A stretch of 64,000 nt of DNA from Vanessa cardui (GCF_905220365.1 NC_061128.1:2480001-2544000); one strand, 5' to 3'; positions 1 through 15,540 are shown, numbered from the stretch's first letter. The notes: generated from the letters alone by a model not told the origin. Numbers and translations are program-made.

Positions 1-1980
1 TGACATATAGGTAAAAAAAGGCATCAAGTTGGCATTCTTTATTTTTCGTACCGGGCTTAGGTATTTAATTCTTAATAATACGAATGTATGCACTTAAATT
101 GGCATAAAAATACCTACTAAATTTCTTGCAGATTTTTGGCGAAATTAAAATTACGAACAAGCGATAGCTTTATCTTTTTATTCAGTCTAGTTTGGTACAT
201 TTTCTTTTAGGTTTCGAGGTTACGCCTGTATAGCTAATATTCGTTAATGCATCTAGTGGATGTGGTTGTAAATGTATTTGTTTATGTTGCCACCTACATT
301 AGATATAACATCATGATTTGAACATATATGTGATATATCCTTTTTTAATTTTAATGAATTAAAATTCATAATAAGTTCATAAATATTCTTAAAGAGCTAT
401 TTATAATATAATAGCAATAGTAAATAGTAATAATAATAAGTGTAAGCTAATGAGAAATATAAATGTGATGATAAAGGCGTTGGCAAATTAATTTATCAAA
501 GTTTTATTCTAATTTCTAGTCTGTATCGTCTACTTATTTCATAAAATTAATATACGATATTGGCCGACTACTCTCACAATATTGGACGGACCTGATCACT
601 GATTCTCTATTCCCCAACCCGCATTCCAGAGAATGGATTCGGTGAATATCAAATGTACAATAAGTATCTAAATATTTATGTATAAGATTGCTATATATGT
701 AGTCATTTCACATTCTTACAAGTAAAATTCAGAAATGTCTACCCAATTGATATAGTATTGATAATGTTATCAAACGAACAAACATTAAAATATTTATACA
801 AAAGAGATAGCAATATTTATTAAAATAAACATATATTGTAACAACATCATTCCTATCTATGGGAACTTATGATATATAAAATTTTTTGAATTCCAATTAC
901 TATTATATGAAATGTTGTTTCTATTTTTAATTAATGTTTAAACAAGTCGATATTACAGAACAACTTATATTTCTAATAGTAATTACCATACAAGACCAAA
1001 AGCTTTTAGATTCATTTTAATGGAAAGCAAGAACGTGACAACTGACAATAACAAGAGCGTTCGTCTTTAAGTCTGACCACCATCACATGGTAGAGCACAT
1101 GGTGCTATCTATGTTTACTATGACACGAGGAATGCTGCGCTGGAGAGGTGCCAATATAGCGGACGAATCGGGACATTTACAGCTACCGTACGCGGCGGCC
1201 GCTGAACTTAGTGGACGGCAAACGAATTAATAATTCATGGAAACTTGTTTAGACTGATAAGCTACCTATTTTTTATTTGAAACATTTGATATTGAATAAT
1301 ACCTATGTATTAATATGTCGAAGTAGTTTATTATTTGCACACTTATAAACGTCCATTACATAAAAAATATATATTTTAAAAAGACATTTGATTTTTCAAG
1401 TTCATTGACACGTTATTGTGTAGCTAAATATAAACACGCAAAAAAAACTCATAAGAAGTCCACAGGTAGAGTATATAAAACTATTTTTGAAAAAATATTG
1501 ACTTGCATTACAGTAGATTAGATTATTTTCTCAAAGATATTATTTTAAGGTTGTATATTTTTTTATAGCAACATTCAGTTTTCATACACCCACAAACCGT
1601 TGAGTCGTGGACAGATATAAAGCGCCAGTACTGAAATAGCTGACGATCTTAGCCAAAGGTCAGAGTTGAGTAAAGCAATTCTCACAAATAGACACGGTTT
1701 GTTTTAATTAACATAAATATTACTCCATTTTACGTTCACGTGATTTATATAGTTCAAAGACCTCAAAGATAAACTGTTAAAATACCTGCAGTCGACTTAT
1801 TATAAATATATGATTAGCGATTTAATTATAATTATACAAAACAATGAAGGTAACAAAAAAATTATTACAAAAGAATGTAAAAACCTCAATTATTGCGTTT
1901 TTTTTAAACTCCTTAATTTGGAATAAAATAATACCAAAACCTACTTAAGAAGATATTATAAATAAAATTTTAACAAAAAG
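1..1980. other. AT-rich non-coding sequence, no gene seen
   Basis: No exon with recognisable protein similarity was found on either strand. A locally GC-richer patch at about 1060-1210 contains GCGGCCGC-like sequence but no convincing reading frame or splice signals. If the glutamate synthase gene at 16-17.5 kb is intact, this stretch would lie inside or beyond one of its introns. Confidence 0.5.
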
Positions 1981-2885
1981 AAAAACCGACTTCAAACAAA
2001 ACTCTATTTTAAAACAAATGAATATGCACTAAAAAGTATTAAAAATAATTGCGTATTCAACATATTTTTTAGAGTCCTCCTACGTAAAATGAAATTAAAA
2101 ATATTAGACTACTTAAAAGTCGATTTACGTTTATATAACGTAGTTATAGTTATTGTTATATTTGGAGCCGGTGATAGCGGATTTTAATGCGGTTCATTTT
2201 AATATATAGTGTGATTCAAGGGGAAAATTAGTGTATATAATACATGAACAATATAGTAAAGAAACACTGATAATTTTAGAAGTTAGCGATGTGATGTCGT
2301 AAATAAACAAATTCTGTAGTATATTTATAGTATCAGTATTGCACCCGTGCGAAGCCGGGGTGGGTAGCTAGTTGATTATAATATTCGACTATGATAATTA
2401 CATAAACATAACCACATAACGGAAGGTGACTCAAATATCCAAATAACCTATAATAAGTTTCGACCGAGTATCGCTAACGTGCTCCTCAGAATTGTTCTGT
2501 TCACTTCCGTTCCGTTACTTTGTCATGGATCCTATGCTCAGAACCTTACCAAACTTTCACCAAACTACCCTTGAAGTATATATTTTATAATAAAAAAAGA
2601 ATTATCAAAATTGGTTAACGTGATTTTCAGTTATTCACCTATTTGTCGCGCATATACATAATGCAAATTTAAGACTTATGTCATTTTCATACGGATACCA
2701 TCATCGAAAATAAATAAAATTAAAATGGGACCCCACGGGAAGCACAACTTTTCAAAGAAAAAAAAAATATCAAAATCGGTCCACCCAGTAAAAAGTTATG
2801 AGGTAACAAACATAAAAAAAAAAAAAAAAAAAATACAGACGCATTGATAACCTCCTACTTTTTGAAGTCGGTTGAAAACGACTAA
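1981..2885. repeat. Lepidopteran composite repeat with CCGACTTCAAA / TTTGAAGTCGG ends
   Basis: The left end reads AAAACCGACTTCAAAC and the right end reads TTTTTGAAGTCGGTTGAAAA, so the ends are inverted relative to each other. An A-rich run (about 2812-2832) precedes the right end. Inside, at about 2345-2383, lies a module reading CCCGTGCGAAGCCGGGG followed by GTAGCTAG. That resembles the short hairpin plus CTAG 3' end of Helitron-like elements, so the block is probably a nested or composite insertion. I recognise both halves as common in butterfly and moth genomes. Family assignment is from memory and not from a search. Confidence 0.65.
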
Positions 2886-5800
2886 ATAACATACAACGTG
2901 TAGCTTAAACAGAACGTTTAACAACATTTATCTTCTAAAAGGTTTTCATGAGGGAAGATAATTTTGTTAATATTAACAAAATTAGATGATTCGTCATTTC
3001 CGATATTAGAAAATGTATATCGAAATGTTTGCAAGGAAGTCCGTACTTTTACGGAAGGCAAGATATCCCCAGTAAAGCGTTTTGGAAATTCATCATTCAA
3101 GCTTATTTTAGGCTTGAGTTTATCTATAAAGGTCAGTCGTTAAAACTAATAATTTAGAGAAATTAAAGGATTTTAAGGAGTTAAAATTGGGGAATTTTGA
3201 AATTTATTTTCAACATTTATTTATTTATATCATTTATTATTATTTTTTAATTCGGAAAGCAGAACAGGTAATTCACATGTCTCGAACTCATCTTATATTG
3301 TGCCGCCAAAGAGAAATACTGAATATTGTTGTTCAGGTTTGTAATAGTATAAAACAAAATCGCTCTCTGATTCTATCTGTATCACTGTTTTTTTCCTTCT
3401 AAGCCACTCAATAGATTATGATATGCAGTGTGTTATCGGAGAATCTAATTTTGTACTGTGAACATATTTTGATACATGTTTCATAAATAAATTAGGAATC
3501 AAACCAATTTTGAAATACTTACATAAATAATATAAAATTAATATACTTAATATTTTATAGTCAGTGTACTTATTAAATCTAAATTTCACCCGTTCGTATC
3601 ATAATGAAGTATGAGAATGTCATGTATGATGTCATTATCTCATAGGAACTATTCCATTTCCCTTGATAAAACGTATAATATGATATTTATTTCGCCTATA
3701 TTTTTATATTATATTTTAGGGGCTCTAATAAAATCCATTACGTGGTTTGGTTTTTGACTAATTTTAAAATCATATTAAAATAAAAGCCCTATTTTAAATA
3801 TCGAACTGTCCATTAAAGCGTCTTACGTTTCGAAGTCTAAAATCAAACTTTTGATTTTCGGAATTTGAAAATATTTGGATTCTTCTATATAATTATCTAT
3901 ATTTGTAAAACAAGTCTTGAATACAAACGTTCTAATTTATTTTACGAGTAATTACATTTTTATTAAAAAAAATAGCAGATCGTTTCTAATTGCAAACAAG
4001 CAAGTTATATTATATATTATTATAGATACGTATAATAAAACATGAAAAATTTTAGTACACACGACGAAAATTGTGCATATATAACACATAGGCATCGTAT
4101 TGGCGGACGAATGAATTCCTCACACGGGCATTTGCCGGTAATATTTCATAGCGTAAGCATGATAAGATTTGGCTGTGATGCATAACGAGCAATGATTCAT
4201 GTACGCATCAGTGTGGGTCGCAAATACCAACGAAGAAAGTTAACCAACCTAAAACTTAATAATATCGCATTAATTTTATTTTGTAGTTGTCTTATATGTC
4301 ATATTAGTATTAGTCTTCTATTCGTATCTTATGTAATGGATCCTATAATGAGAAATTATACGATTCTAAGTGGAAGCGTCAAAAGGTATCATCTACCATT
4401 TATGGGTAGTACAAAATGCTTCCAGACACTATGTCTACTTGTTAACATCAACGCTGTTAGGTTGTTAAATTATTGACGAAATTTACATCATATGTTTTTT
4501 ATTCTATGCATACTAAACTAAAAGTTTCGATCATCGTCAAACTATCAACGATAATAAGAAAAGTTAGAAATAAATGCTTGCATTTATATTTATACAAAAA
4601 TCTACATAGTGCAACAGTACCAATATGTACCCATTCCTGACGTAAGCAAATTGATTCCAAGTCTTATTAAATAATGTAGGACAATTTGCACCGTTGCACT
4701 TACAACGTCGCATATAAAACCTAATGAAGAGCGATACCTCCTAGGCTTTATTGATTGCATTAGTCTCTGTAACGAATCGAAATCACGTGCATGCCTCGTG
4801 TTCGTAACAATTTTATCTTTATTGCACCCTTGTATTATTATATTACGTTACAACTGACTTATCTCGTTCGTACTCAATATATTTTATTTAATATATACAT
4901 GACATTGCGTTTACGTTTATTATGATATACATTGACATAATAATTTATTTATAAAATAATATAATATATACTTAGCATATATAGGTATGTTTATTTATAT
5001 TTATGGCTTACGTACGGTTAATATAAAATATAGATTGGTATTATTTATGAAAAATGGACATAATAACAGCCTACTATCCATTAAACTTTAATTATAAAGT
5101 ATGAGTTGAATGACCTTGAATCTTATCTGTAGGGATACAGTTTATTGAGAAACCGAAATTAACATATTATTTATTACAATTGACTTTTCCATATTATAAT
5201 GATCGTTTTCACTTCAAAGTGCAATATGAAAAATCTTTTGTTTATTGACGTTATCTTAATCATCATCTGCGGATATCGTTTGTCGATAATCGCAAGACGA
5301 GATAAGTAATAATTTATTTGCAATAAAGTTTGTAATTCCATCAATACATTGACGATACGCGATAAGATATCGATAATGTATTGATTGAATGATTGCTTAT
5401 TGATTGAAATTTATTAATTATAATCGTCGTTACGGCAGCTTTGTAAATAATCATATAATACCTTAATACTATTATAAATTAGAATGTTTGGATGTGTCTG
5501 AGCAAATAAATTGCACTTATATTCGTGCGTGATTTATACTAATGTATTTACATAGAGTATAATTAATTAAAATAAATATTATAGTAACGACTTGATTAAA
5601 ACAGTCATAAGAATGTATGTCATAATTTAAAAAAATATATTGAATTTTTTTTATTCAAAACGATGTAATAATTCCATATAGTATGTGCAACACAACAAGC
5701 ATTAGGTTGCATGTATTTAGATGTACATATTTAAAACAATTCTTGTAAAATATAAACAGGCTCTATGAACGTGACCGTAATATACCTACAATAAGTATAT

Positions 5801-7714
5801 TGGCCAAAAAATATTATCTCTGATCTCCCACGAATCCGCCGCGTGTAAGCTTGGTCCTTATCACGCAATATCTCTAATCTATATATATTATCTTTACACG
5901 GCTCCCTACACTAATAATCATAAATTACAACGCAGCTGTTTCTCTGATCTCATTTGTATATAAAATGCATATTATGTTAGTACGATTGAAGCTAATGGGC
6001 GACAATTGATTTCATGCAAAAGTACAACGGGATAAATGTATTTCTGGTAACTTAATTATGATATTACATATTTTCCTTTAAATAGAAGTTATTTATAGGC
6101 GTAACATTACTTATTTTATTGACGGTAATAATTTAACATCAAGAACGAATTTGTGTTACATAGACTATATTAAAAAAAAAAAACCAAATCATTATCATAA
6201 CTTATAAATTATAACATATGACTGCCCGTCTGTGCACATATGACGCGACAATCTTTGAGTGATGAATCTTGGCATGGATATAGCTATAGATATAAAATTG
6301 TTCTAAAAATTCCTGAGATATTATATTGCTTCGAAGCGATTTATGTTGACACTTACTAATTATATCGTGGATCTAAGCCTACCCTTATTCGATTGTTACC
6401 GATGCATGACCATGCCTACAAAATGCTATTCAAGAAAGAAGGGGATTCACAGGAATGTGGAACACAGCGTCTCGTTTCACACAGATCGATTTGGCGACAG
6501 AGGGTTTGCATCGTAATTTATGCTTCACATCACAAACCATAAAGCTAATGGTTCCCTTGGTGTTGCATTATTAAGTATATAAATAATTACGAGACAGACA
6601 ATATTTCTATTAGATACTTCAAATCGCTTTAAATTATTTTCTGGGAGGAGGATGTAATTCTTTGTCTAAAGTAAATTACCAATAATATTTTTAATTTTTC
6701 TCTAAACATTGTACAAAGACGTGAAATGTAACTCAAACGAAACACACGTTAGTTTGTAGTCAAGTAAGTTAGCTTCCCCTTAGTTATCTTAATAAAATAA
6801 TTCAAAATAAAAATAAAAGATGTCCTACAAATTGCATGTACTGTACTACATAATTGCACTACATTACATGAAATATAGACTATGGAGATCGGTTACTCTA
6901 TAATAGAGATTTATTTTAATCGTAGTCATTTGTTAAAAATGTCTAGTCATCAATTAAAAATGGTTATAATCATTATTTGATAATTAAGCTTATCTTATAC
7001 TGTTTACTATTTGAACAAGTGTTGTCATCTGATGAGCGAACTATTCATTGACGCATGTTGTTTAATCAAAAAATAAACTACTCTAAGGAAATATTAAAAA
7101 TCGTGATGATGGAAATTATTAATAAAATAAGATAATCATATCAATTACCAATTCGAATGTCTAAAAATTATAAAAACTTACTACAAAATTATAACAAGGC
7201 ACACGGCAATAATATTTTATAGCCATGAACATTCAAACCGATGCTAGTATAAATAATAAGGAATTAGTAGAAATTGTATGTAATCTGGTAAAGATCGTAC
7301 AAATAAAGTGCCTACTTGTGTTTTTCGACCTTGACAATGTAATGAAACAATCAATATTATGAACAAGTCATTGCATCTACTTTAACAATCTTCGTAAACG
7401 TTAGATGGAGTTTATACTAGAATGATAAATAAATTCTAGTTCAGGGTCGTTTTTGTTACGCATGACCGCAAAATCCATAAAATTCGGCATCAATACCTAT
7501 ATGTTTTCTTACATTCAAGCTTTAAAATTAAACAGGTCGCTGGTCGGTTAAATTAAAAACCGAATACATTTGTATCTACCAAATCTTGCAGAGGGTAGTA
7601 TACTAAGTAGAGTATTTGACTATTCACACGCTATTACACGCTAGTAATGCATTTTGTATAATTACATAAGCTAGTGTTTTAGGATAATATTATTTCTTTA
7701 CAGAATTCTATCTT
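2886..7714. other. AT-rich non-coding sequence, no gene seen
   Basis: The region is a mosaic of AT-rich sequence with short chance reading frames of at most 94 codons and no homology I can recognise. A somewhat GC-richer patch at about 6400-6560 has no frame or splice sites that I could support. It may be intronic to the glutamate synthase gene. Confidence 0.5.
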
Positions 7715-7716
7715 TT

Positions 7717-7990
7717 AGGGTTCCGTACCTCTAAAGGAATAACGGAAACCCTATAGGATCATTTTGCTGTCCGTCTGATCTTCTGTCAAAATCTTGGGAA
7801 CGCCTATCGATTAAAACGATATACTCAGGTCCAATGTCGCTTGAAACTGTGAACATTAAAACTCTTAAGTTGACATAAAAAAACGATACGGCCGCTTATG
7901 CCGCAAAAAACGTACACTTCGACGCTCTCAAGTAAATTGGATTTATTTGACATCAAAGTTAATTTTGAAAAAAGAACTAATTCGTAATTA
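7717..7990 (+). repeat. Lepidopteran GGGTTCCGTACC repeat remnant
   Basis: The sequence begins GGGTTCCGTACCTCTAAAGG and continues through AACGGAAACCCTATAGGATC, CTGTCCGTCTG, and a later TACGGCCGCTTATGCCGC motif. I recognise this string order as a widespread degenerate repeat of lepidopteran genomes. Its boundaries and class are uncertain. Confidence 0.55.
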
Positions 7991-10900
7991 TGTAGTATGT
8001 AATACGTACTTACGTACCTACTTTATTTCTTTCAGGATCAAATAAATCTTATAGAGACACGAAGAAAAACCAGAGTACTAGTAATTAATATTAATTTGAT
8101 GTACCATGTTATTGAAATAACACTTGTTCTGTTAACTCTTTAAATTATTTCTACATAACAATCTCACGTATTTCGTTTTTTTTTTAAACAATCTTATTTC
8201 CCCTGTGATCAAAGTCTGTATAATCGAGTTACACCAGAACAACGTCTGCACATGATTTCCTGAACGAACGCGTAGTGATAAACCATTCTTTGAGTATTAC
8301 GTTGTGTCTAACGACTAAAAATCGAATAATCAAATAAGGTGCCCATTTAAACGAGTCCTTAGTAAAGGTCTTTGTAACTTGAAAAGGCAATTAATGACTT
8401 ATGTAACAAAGTAGAATTTAATTTCCATAAAATACCTTAACTATACTCTTTTATAAAAGCGAAAGTAATAATTGAAAATAATTCAATGACAAGAAATAAA
8501 ATTATAATTATAAATCATGCGTGAATTAGAACGAAAAAAATGAAATATATATAATATAAAACCGTTAAGAAAGAGACAGCAAAAATGAGAATGAAAAGGA
8601 AAGGTATCCTTACGTGACGATTTCTGCGAGTTCACTCTATTGTAAGTCGCGTCAAAGAGCCGCGTTCCAATATTACTTTATATTACGATCTGCGTTCCAG
8701 TTCCACCCGCTTTAAAATTAGACTATTGACGTGACAAGCGTGCATTGCATGTTCTTGACGTTCAGTAAATAAATAATATAACCCAGTATTAATCTGTTCA
8801 TAACTAGTTTTCACAACGCTAAGGCAAAAGTATCTGAGAGAAACAACAAATAACATTGTTTGCACACTCGTATCTCAGACACGAGTCGGTTTGAACCTGA
8901 AGCTTGGAGTGTTATGAACGAATACAAAAACAAACATAGATTTAATCCATCATTACAATATTTCGATTCCATTATGTATGCTAATATTAATAGTAGCTCG
9001 GTGTGTGTATCCGTGGCTCAGCTTTTGTATTGTATCGATGTTGCCTTGTCAACAATCTCCCATGAATGTTCTAACATTGTATTTTATCGGATTTTTTTAT
9101 GGATTTCGAGAGTACACGTACTTTAGAAATACACAACATTTTTTGGAAAATATCTAAATATCTTACTTCAATACAGAATATTATTATTTTTTGAGCCATA
9201 AGTATATTTATCTTTTATTCATCATTTAACATATAAAAGGCGATAGCACGCATGTCCATTAATGAGATTGAAATTGCTTTTATTTTTACAATATTTTTAG
9301 TCTTTGGCAAATAATTGCGCGTTTCTGGATTTTTGTGTTATATATAATGTACCTATACTCATAAATAATCCTATCACGAACTGAATCATCCTTTCTGGTC
9401 TATTTCTTGGATGTATTTATATAACAATTAAAACATAATAAACAATCAGTATTGGAATTAGATTATCAATGCTTACCAGATAACAATTTATAATTCAAAA
9501 CAATTACTGTTACATTTCCTGAAAGATTCCGCAGGGACTATAGTTGCGTCTTACGTGCAACTATAGAAATTACATTAGTACTAACAATGGTATAGAATTG
9601 TAAATATACATATCTTCGAATTCATATAGGCTATTGAATATTATTTTGTTCCGGCTTTTGTATAGCTGTTAATATCTAGAGTAGTTGATTACGTTTCATC
9701 TCGTCCCCACTTCACACTATCTGTGAATACAGCTCTTAGCGATAATAAGTATGATTAGGAGTATCTTAAGTTAATTTACTTATCGTTTAGATTACAAGTT
9801 TAAACAAATATTTATCGATATACTTAAAATACTGTCAATTTAGACATTATTGTATTTATTCATATCGATATATTTTATACTATGATTACATTTAGTACTA
9901 GTGTACTTTTACAGTTCTTCGAAGTCTAAACGTTTTTTAGTGCATTATCTTTTTGGGGAGCTTGATTACGTTAATACATAACATTATTGCCCTTATAATA
10001 ATTTTTATTATTTTTTCCAGGAATTAAGAGTTGCCATAAAAAGTAACAAATATAAAACCCAGTTGTAATACTTCAAAAACTTGTAGTAAGAAGTAAATTG
10101 ATTTATAAATGTAATGTATGTAATGTAAAATTAAATCTTACATATTTGTTTATATTTAAAAAGAATACAATTAATATAACAAAATAACTTCGAAAATAAA
10201 TGTTTATAATATACATTAAAATAAGTACTACGTATATAATGACTTAGTGGTGATGACAAGAATGCATTTATTTCCCCTTGAATAGCAATTCCAATCCTCT
10301 AGATGAAAAATGAACCTACTACTATGAGATAATGAACTCGTGGAGGCAATAAGATGGGGTGTTATTTTATTCAGCATTTTTTTAATACCATATTACTCGA
10401 AGATACCCTTGGAAGCGTTATTTGTTATAAAACTTACGGACATAGCCGAAAGGACTGATCAAATATTATCTTTTATATTTTTTAATAATATGTTTTTAAT
10501 TTGGCAATAAAGAAAAATCATCGCATCGCAGATTGAATATCGATTAATATTAAAAACTAATGTCAAAACTTAATTTTTGGGACACACTTTTAAGAATGAA
10601 TGTTCATCTAGCTAATTTTCATTATGTCTCCTGCAGAGGTTGTAATGTCATGTCACTTTGTTTATCTGGAATCGTATAAATGTTCATTCAATAGCTAACA
10701 AAGTATAGCAAAGAATATTTTCTATAGCTCCAATAAGTTGTACAAAAAAGATCTTCGAAACAAAAACGTTTATCGTTCATGCTTCTGGCTAGATTCTTTA
10801 TAGACAGAGAGCGTTTGATAAAATAAGAACTAATTGAATGAGCTGGGATGTAGTTTTCTTGTAAGTATTTTTCAGTCTAATTCACATCTGCAATATATAG

Positions 10901-13215
10901 TTTTGGCACAAAATCTTTCCACATAAACGTTATGCACTTAACTAAAATGGATGTACGATCATAAATCACAATCTAGTATAGAATATAAATAGTATTCAAT
11001 CTTATGTTGAAAACTGATGTTCTTCTTAAAATGAAACTTAGATATAATATTTGTTCTCCCGTTATCATTAATTGCTTGTTTATAATAAGTCTGTATGAAT
11101 GAAACATTGTCGTTGATTACAATGGATTTCGTGCTCGGTAAAATAGCATACTGCGATTTCTCACATTCTAAAATGAAATACATTCGAAAATGAAAATGCA
11201 GAGGATACCTAGAAAAGCTTAACTTATAATTATTCGACCAAGATTTCGGGGGACGCTAAGGCCACCATCTTGAAAAGAGGGGTATAATCTGTTTTGTCGG
11301 CTAAAAACTCGGCTATCCGATGAGATTCTAAAATTCTTACGAGAACCTTTTTTGTAGCTTTTTTTGTGCTCTACAATTAATAAAAAATGAACTTGTTAGT
11401 TTCAATTTCATTTTTTTGACTTTTTTCCGACGTAATAACTGGACTAATTTGTTAGAAAAAAATCTGGTGATAATAGAAAACTACTAAGGATCTGAGTGTT
11501 CGCTTTGTCCAATATCCAGATTATCATACGTATTGTTGTTAAATATGTATATTAACTATTGAAATAGATTTTCATATATATTATGTAGATGAATATCTAA
11601 TACTTTAGAAAAAGAGACCTTGAATCATATTGTTACGGATGTCGCTGATAGCAAACGTAGCAGCAAGCCGTTAATACTTAAGATAGAACATTTACTATTG
11701 ACTCTGAGAATATAAGTTACAAAAACAATAATAATATAACAATATGTTTGTTAATTTTGATTACATAGTTATCAAGTGTTATGATGCCCATACACAGAAA
11801 ATTTTTGATTCTTAATAAGAAAATACTAAGGAAATTTCATTTTTAAAGATGGAATGGGTAAGTGCAAAGATACATTTCGATGATAAGTTGAAAGTACAAT
11901 TATACAATCTTACACGAATGAGTATCGTGAGCTGAATTTAGAATAAGAATATCGTCAGTTTCAAATATCAAATAAAAATAGAGTACCTACATCTTCAATC
12001 CCAAAGATACCAGAGACAAAACAAGAGTACCTATATTTAGTAGAGAATGCGTATTGAATACCCTAAGGACTTATAAATACTACTAATATTGGTATTAATA
12101 CGCGTCCTTCAATTAATGTATAGATTGTAAATGCAAACTCAATTAGTAGCTGAGAAATAGGTAATTAAACGAGCACGATATGGACAGGGTTACTGATGGT
12201 AATGTAAGCAAGCAATACGCGGCAGAAAACGTATTTAATACTAAAGCATATTTTACAACATCATAATAAAATATTCTTATTGTTTTAGAGGAGATTATTA
12301 TGATTATGTTAAACTTTTTAATTATGAAATAATTAATATAATTATTTTGCTATACTCAGGTATGTAAATCTAATCTTTCTTTGGATTGATGATGATAAGG
12401 AAATTATTACAATTTAAAAAAAAAGAATTACTCAAACGTTAAAATAAATAATTGAGCCACGATTAGCGGCCAGTAACGTGATAATAAAAATCAATCAATA
12501 TATTGATTGATTAATGTTCATACATTAACATACTTTCTTAAACACGTCTGAGATACTAACGTCCAAAATAATAAGTGTCGTCTTATGATAAACATAATAT
12601 ATAAACGATTTTGGCTACATATTTATCTACCACATATTCTGACCAATAAATTCTCAAAGTTTACTTCGGAGACGTGTAAAATTAATTTCGTATGTACTCG
12701 TAGATCAATTGTCAGCGATCAGTTGAGCTGTATTGAAGTTGATATGCTATAGCGTCACATAGTCGCTAGTTACAATAATTGAATAATATAAAAACAATAT
12801 TGAAAAGAAATATTTGTTCGCAAACATTTATTTCCTATATAGAATCTAAATAGTGATTGGTTATATCTTAAACAGATGTACCGACGTCTATTTTTATACA
12901 ACTGCATAGTCAAAATGAAGAGCGATCGGTTAATCAGTCAACTGCGTAGTCACGAGTCGCAATACATTATTACCATTGCTATTATCTACTTACAGTGGCA
13001 CACAGTGGGTCAGACGACAATCGTTTTGATTGAGCAGGGGCGAGTGTTCCGATTCGAGTTTCATCAACTGAACTTTGATCAAATATTACGAGCCTATTCT
13101 TACGACCATTTTCAACTTTGTATTCATATTAAAGAAATAAACAAGCACTTAGACCAGAATACAAATTGAAAACCTACTTCACTGTTAATATTTTTAAGTA
13201 ATTATTATGTACATA
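7991..13215. other. AT-rich non-coding sequence, no gene seen
   Basis: No recognisable exon was found. A perfect 24-bp palindrome is present at 12489-12512. The patch at 11230-11300 is slightly GC-richer but carries no supported frame. Short chance reading frames at about 8860-9126 and 12876-13169 have no recognisable domain. Confidence 0.5.
12489..12512. repeat. Perfect 24-bp palindrome
   Basis: AATCAATCAATA is followed directly by TATTGATTGATT, with no spacer. Confidence 0.9.
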
Positions 13216-13301
13216 CAACAACAACAGCCTGTAAATTTCCACTGCTGGGCTAAAGGCCTCCTCTCCCTTTGAGGAGAAGGTTTGGAACATATTCCACATA
13301 T
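13216..13301 (-). repeat. SINE 3' fragment (same family as the copy at 22442)
   Basis: Read on the minus strand, this contains the sequence for TTCCAAACCTTCTCC, then GGAGAGGAGGCCTTTAGCCC, CAGCAGTGG and TTTACAGGCTGTTGTTG. It matches the 3' half of the SINE at 22442-22712. It also retains the GAGAGGAGGCCTTTAGCCCAG segment that the 22442 copy has lost. Confidence 0.75.
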
Positions 13302-15334
13302 TATGTAAATATTACTTATGTAAATGAATACTTAAAGCACCGAATTAAAAACTTGCATTTGCATGCTAAGTACTGGATATATTCCGAAACTCGCTACAAA
13401 AGATGAACGTATAATTTCAGTAAGTGATTTGTGTTATTCTCATAGTAATTACAGACATTAAAGAAATACGAATCATTTTTATGAATTATTACAAAATTTA
13501 TGAGTGAGATACGAAGTGATTTCCCATAGAAATAAAATATACAATAAGTACAGCGAGGCGTTCATTTAATATACAAAACTCGTTCCTACCAGTCAATAAA
13601 TTAGCAGATACATACGATTACACAATTGAAAATAATTCTACAAAAACTATCGTTAAACAAACCTCCTTATTAGCACTAATTAGTCTAAAATATAATATTA
13701 TCAGCTTTACTTGTTTTCAAGGACTACGAATTGTTTATAAGAATCCTACATCTCATGATTAATTTGTTTGCATTAATTTTACCCCCTTAAAAGGCTATTA
13801 TTAGTGCTTAAAAGGTGATTACGATAAGATAGCAGTGTGAGCTATCGGTGATCTTAACATAAAATATTTAGGACATGTATGTTCAATTAAAAAATTGTCG
13901 GTTAAAATTTCAGTTACTATCATTTTGCAATGTTTGTCATTTTATAAATTGTACGAATGGTGGTAAAAGTTGGTGGATGTTATTTAATCAACGAATAAAA
14001 AAATGATATATACTCGTAAATAAAAAATAAAAAAATATATTTATTTTTACATAAAATATCCATTGCTCTATGTTATTTTAACATTAATATATTCCTTGAG
14101 CCAAATTCATTTAATGTTACTTAACATAAAATCTTTATATACTCGATTTTTCTAACCTATTTTCAGTTACATACCGTCACTAACTTATTAGCACATGATT
14201 TTATGTGCAAAATTTCTTGATTACTCATACTTTGTCAGATTATCAGATAACGCTTCTTAAAATTACTTTTACCGGCGGAAACCGGATAAAACTGAGCGGA
14301 TCTATGATACGCTACAAGCATCCGATTATAATGCTTGTCAAATATACTGAGGTTATGGTGGTGTTTAACATGTCATTATTGATATTTAAAAGTATACAAT
14401 CATAGCACAAATTAATCATACGTTAGCTTATTAAATAATTCGGTTGGCAGAAAACCAAACAAATAATAATAATATTATATTAATTATTAATCAGATGATC
14501 ACTTCGCTGTGAGTTTTTTTCTTTAAAACAATTTTAATGCGATGATAGTCGAATAATAATAATTACAAATATTAATACAAATAAGAAAATATAATACGTC
14601 TATGTTGAATAAAGTTATTTGTATGTAAAATAAAGGTATTATAAACAAGGAGGATATATATTTATTTGCTTATATAAAAACATAATGCTTATTTATACAC
14701 GTGATAACGACATGTATAATATACATTTGGTAAACCGCAAGCCACGGCTAACTACATCATCTGATTACAGAACGGCGTAGCTGATACTAATACCGTATAC
14801 ATTAAGTGTAGGAATATTAAATTATTGTTTTATTATATTGAACGTGTTTTATAACCAACTGATTAAATAAAATATTATAAATCTTATAATACTCAAAGAA
14901 CTATTTGCATTGAATTACAAAGTGCAATTTATTTCTAAGACTTTGCGATTAATGATAATAATAATGTGAATTAATATAACTAATTAACTCAAAACAGATA
15001 CGCAAGAATAATGCTAGCATAAAACAATATATAAGATTATATATGGTTTGATCTCCATTTTGACGTCCTTAATCTCTGGTTTGACTAAATATAATTTAAT
15101 ACCAAATTAAAATTAATTCCAATTAAAAAGAGCTGGCGTTTGCAGACCTTAATTAAATAAGATAGGTACTTAAGATTATACGACACGCAATTCTGTATTT
15201 CTTTTAACGGTGAATTAAAAGGATTAATTATATAAGTTTCAAGCTAAACCTGCAGTTTTACAGGCGCGCAATTTATGAAACTTTGGCTATGGTACAACCA
15301 ACAATTCCGATTTTACCCTCTCGAAGTGTGAATA
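13302..15334. other. AT-rich non-coding sequence, no gene seen
   Basis: No exon or recognisable repeat was found. Glutamate synthase exon 3 should lie to the left of 16038, but I could not identify it here. Confidence 0.45.
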
Positions 15335-15462
15335 AAAATAACCTTTAGTGCTTTCCCCGCACTCAAACTACCTCCATACTAAATTTCATCTAAATCGGTT
15401 CAGCAGTTTAAGAAAGAGGTAACAACAGAGTTACTTACGCACCTATAATATTAGTACTGATG
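15335..15462 (+). repeat. Repeat fragment ending in TTACTTACGCACCTATAATATTAGT
   Basis: The fragment contains CTACCTCCATACTAAATTTCATC, TAAATCGGTTCAGCAGTTTAAG, GAGGTAACAACAGAG and the terminal CCTATAATATTAGT. This order is typical of a common lepidopteran interspersed repeat whose usual end is GCATTTATAATATTAGT. A second diverged copy is at 33485-33640. Confidence 0.5.
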
Positions 15463-15540
15463 TTCAACTATTTATTCAATAGCAAGAACTCTATCAAATG
15501 CCATTAAAAATTATAAATAAAAAATAGGCCTTATTGGGCA

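Noticed and set aside
1060..1210. GC-rich patch as a possible exon
   Set aside because: No frame with recognisable similarity and no splice pair could be supported.
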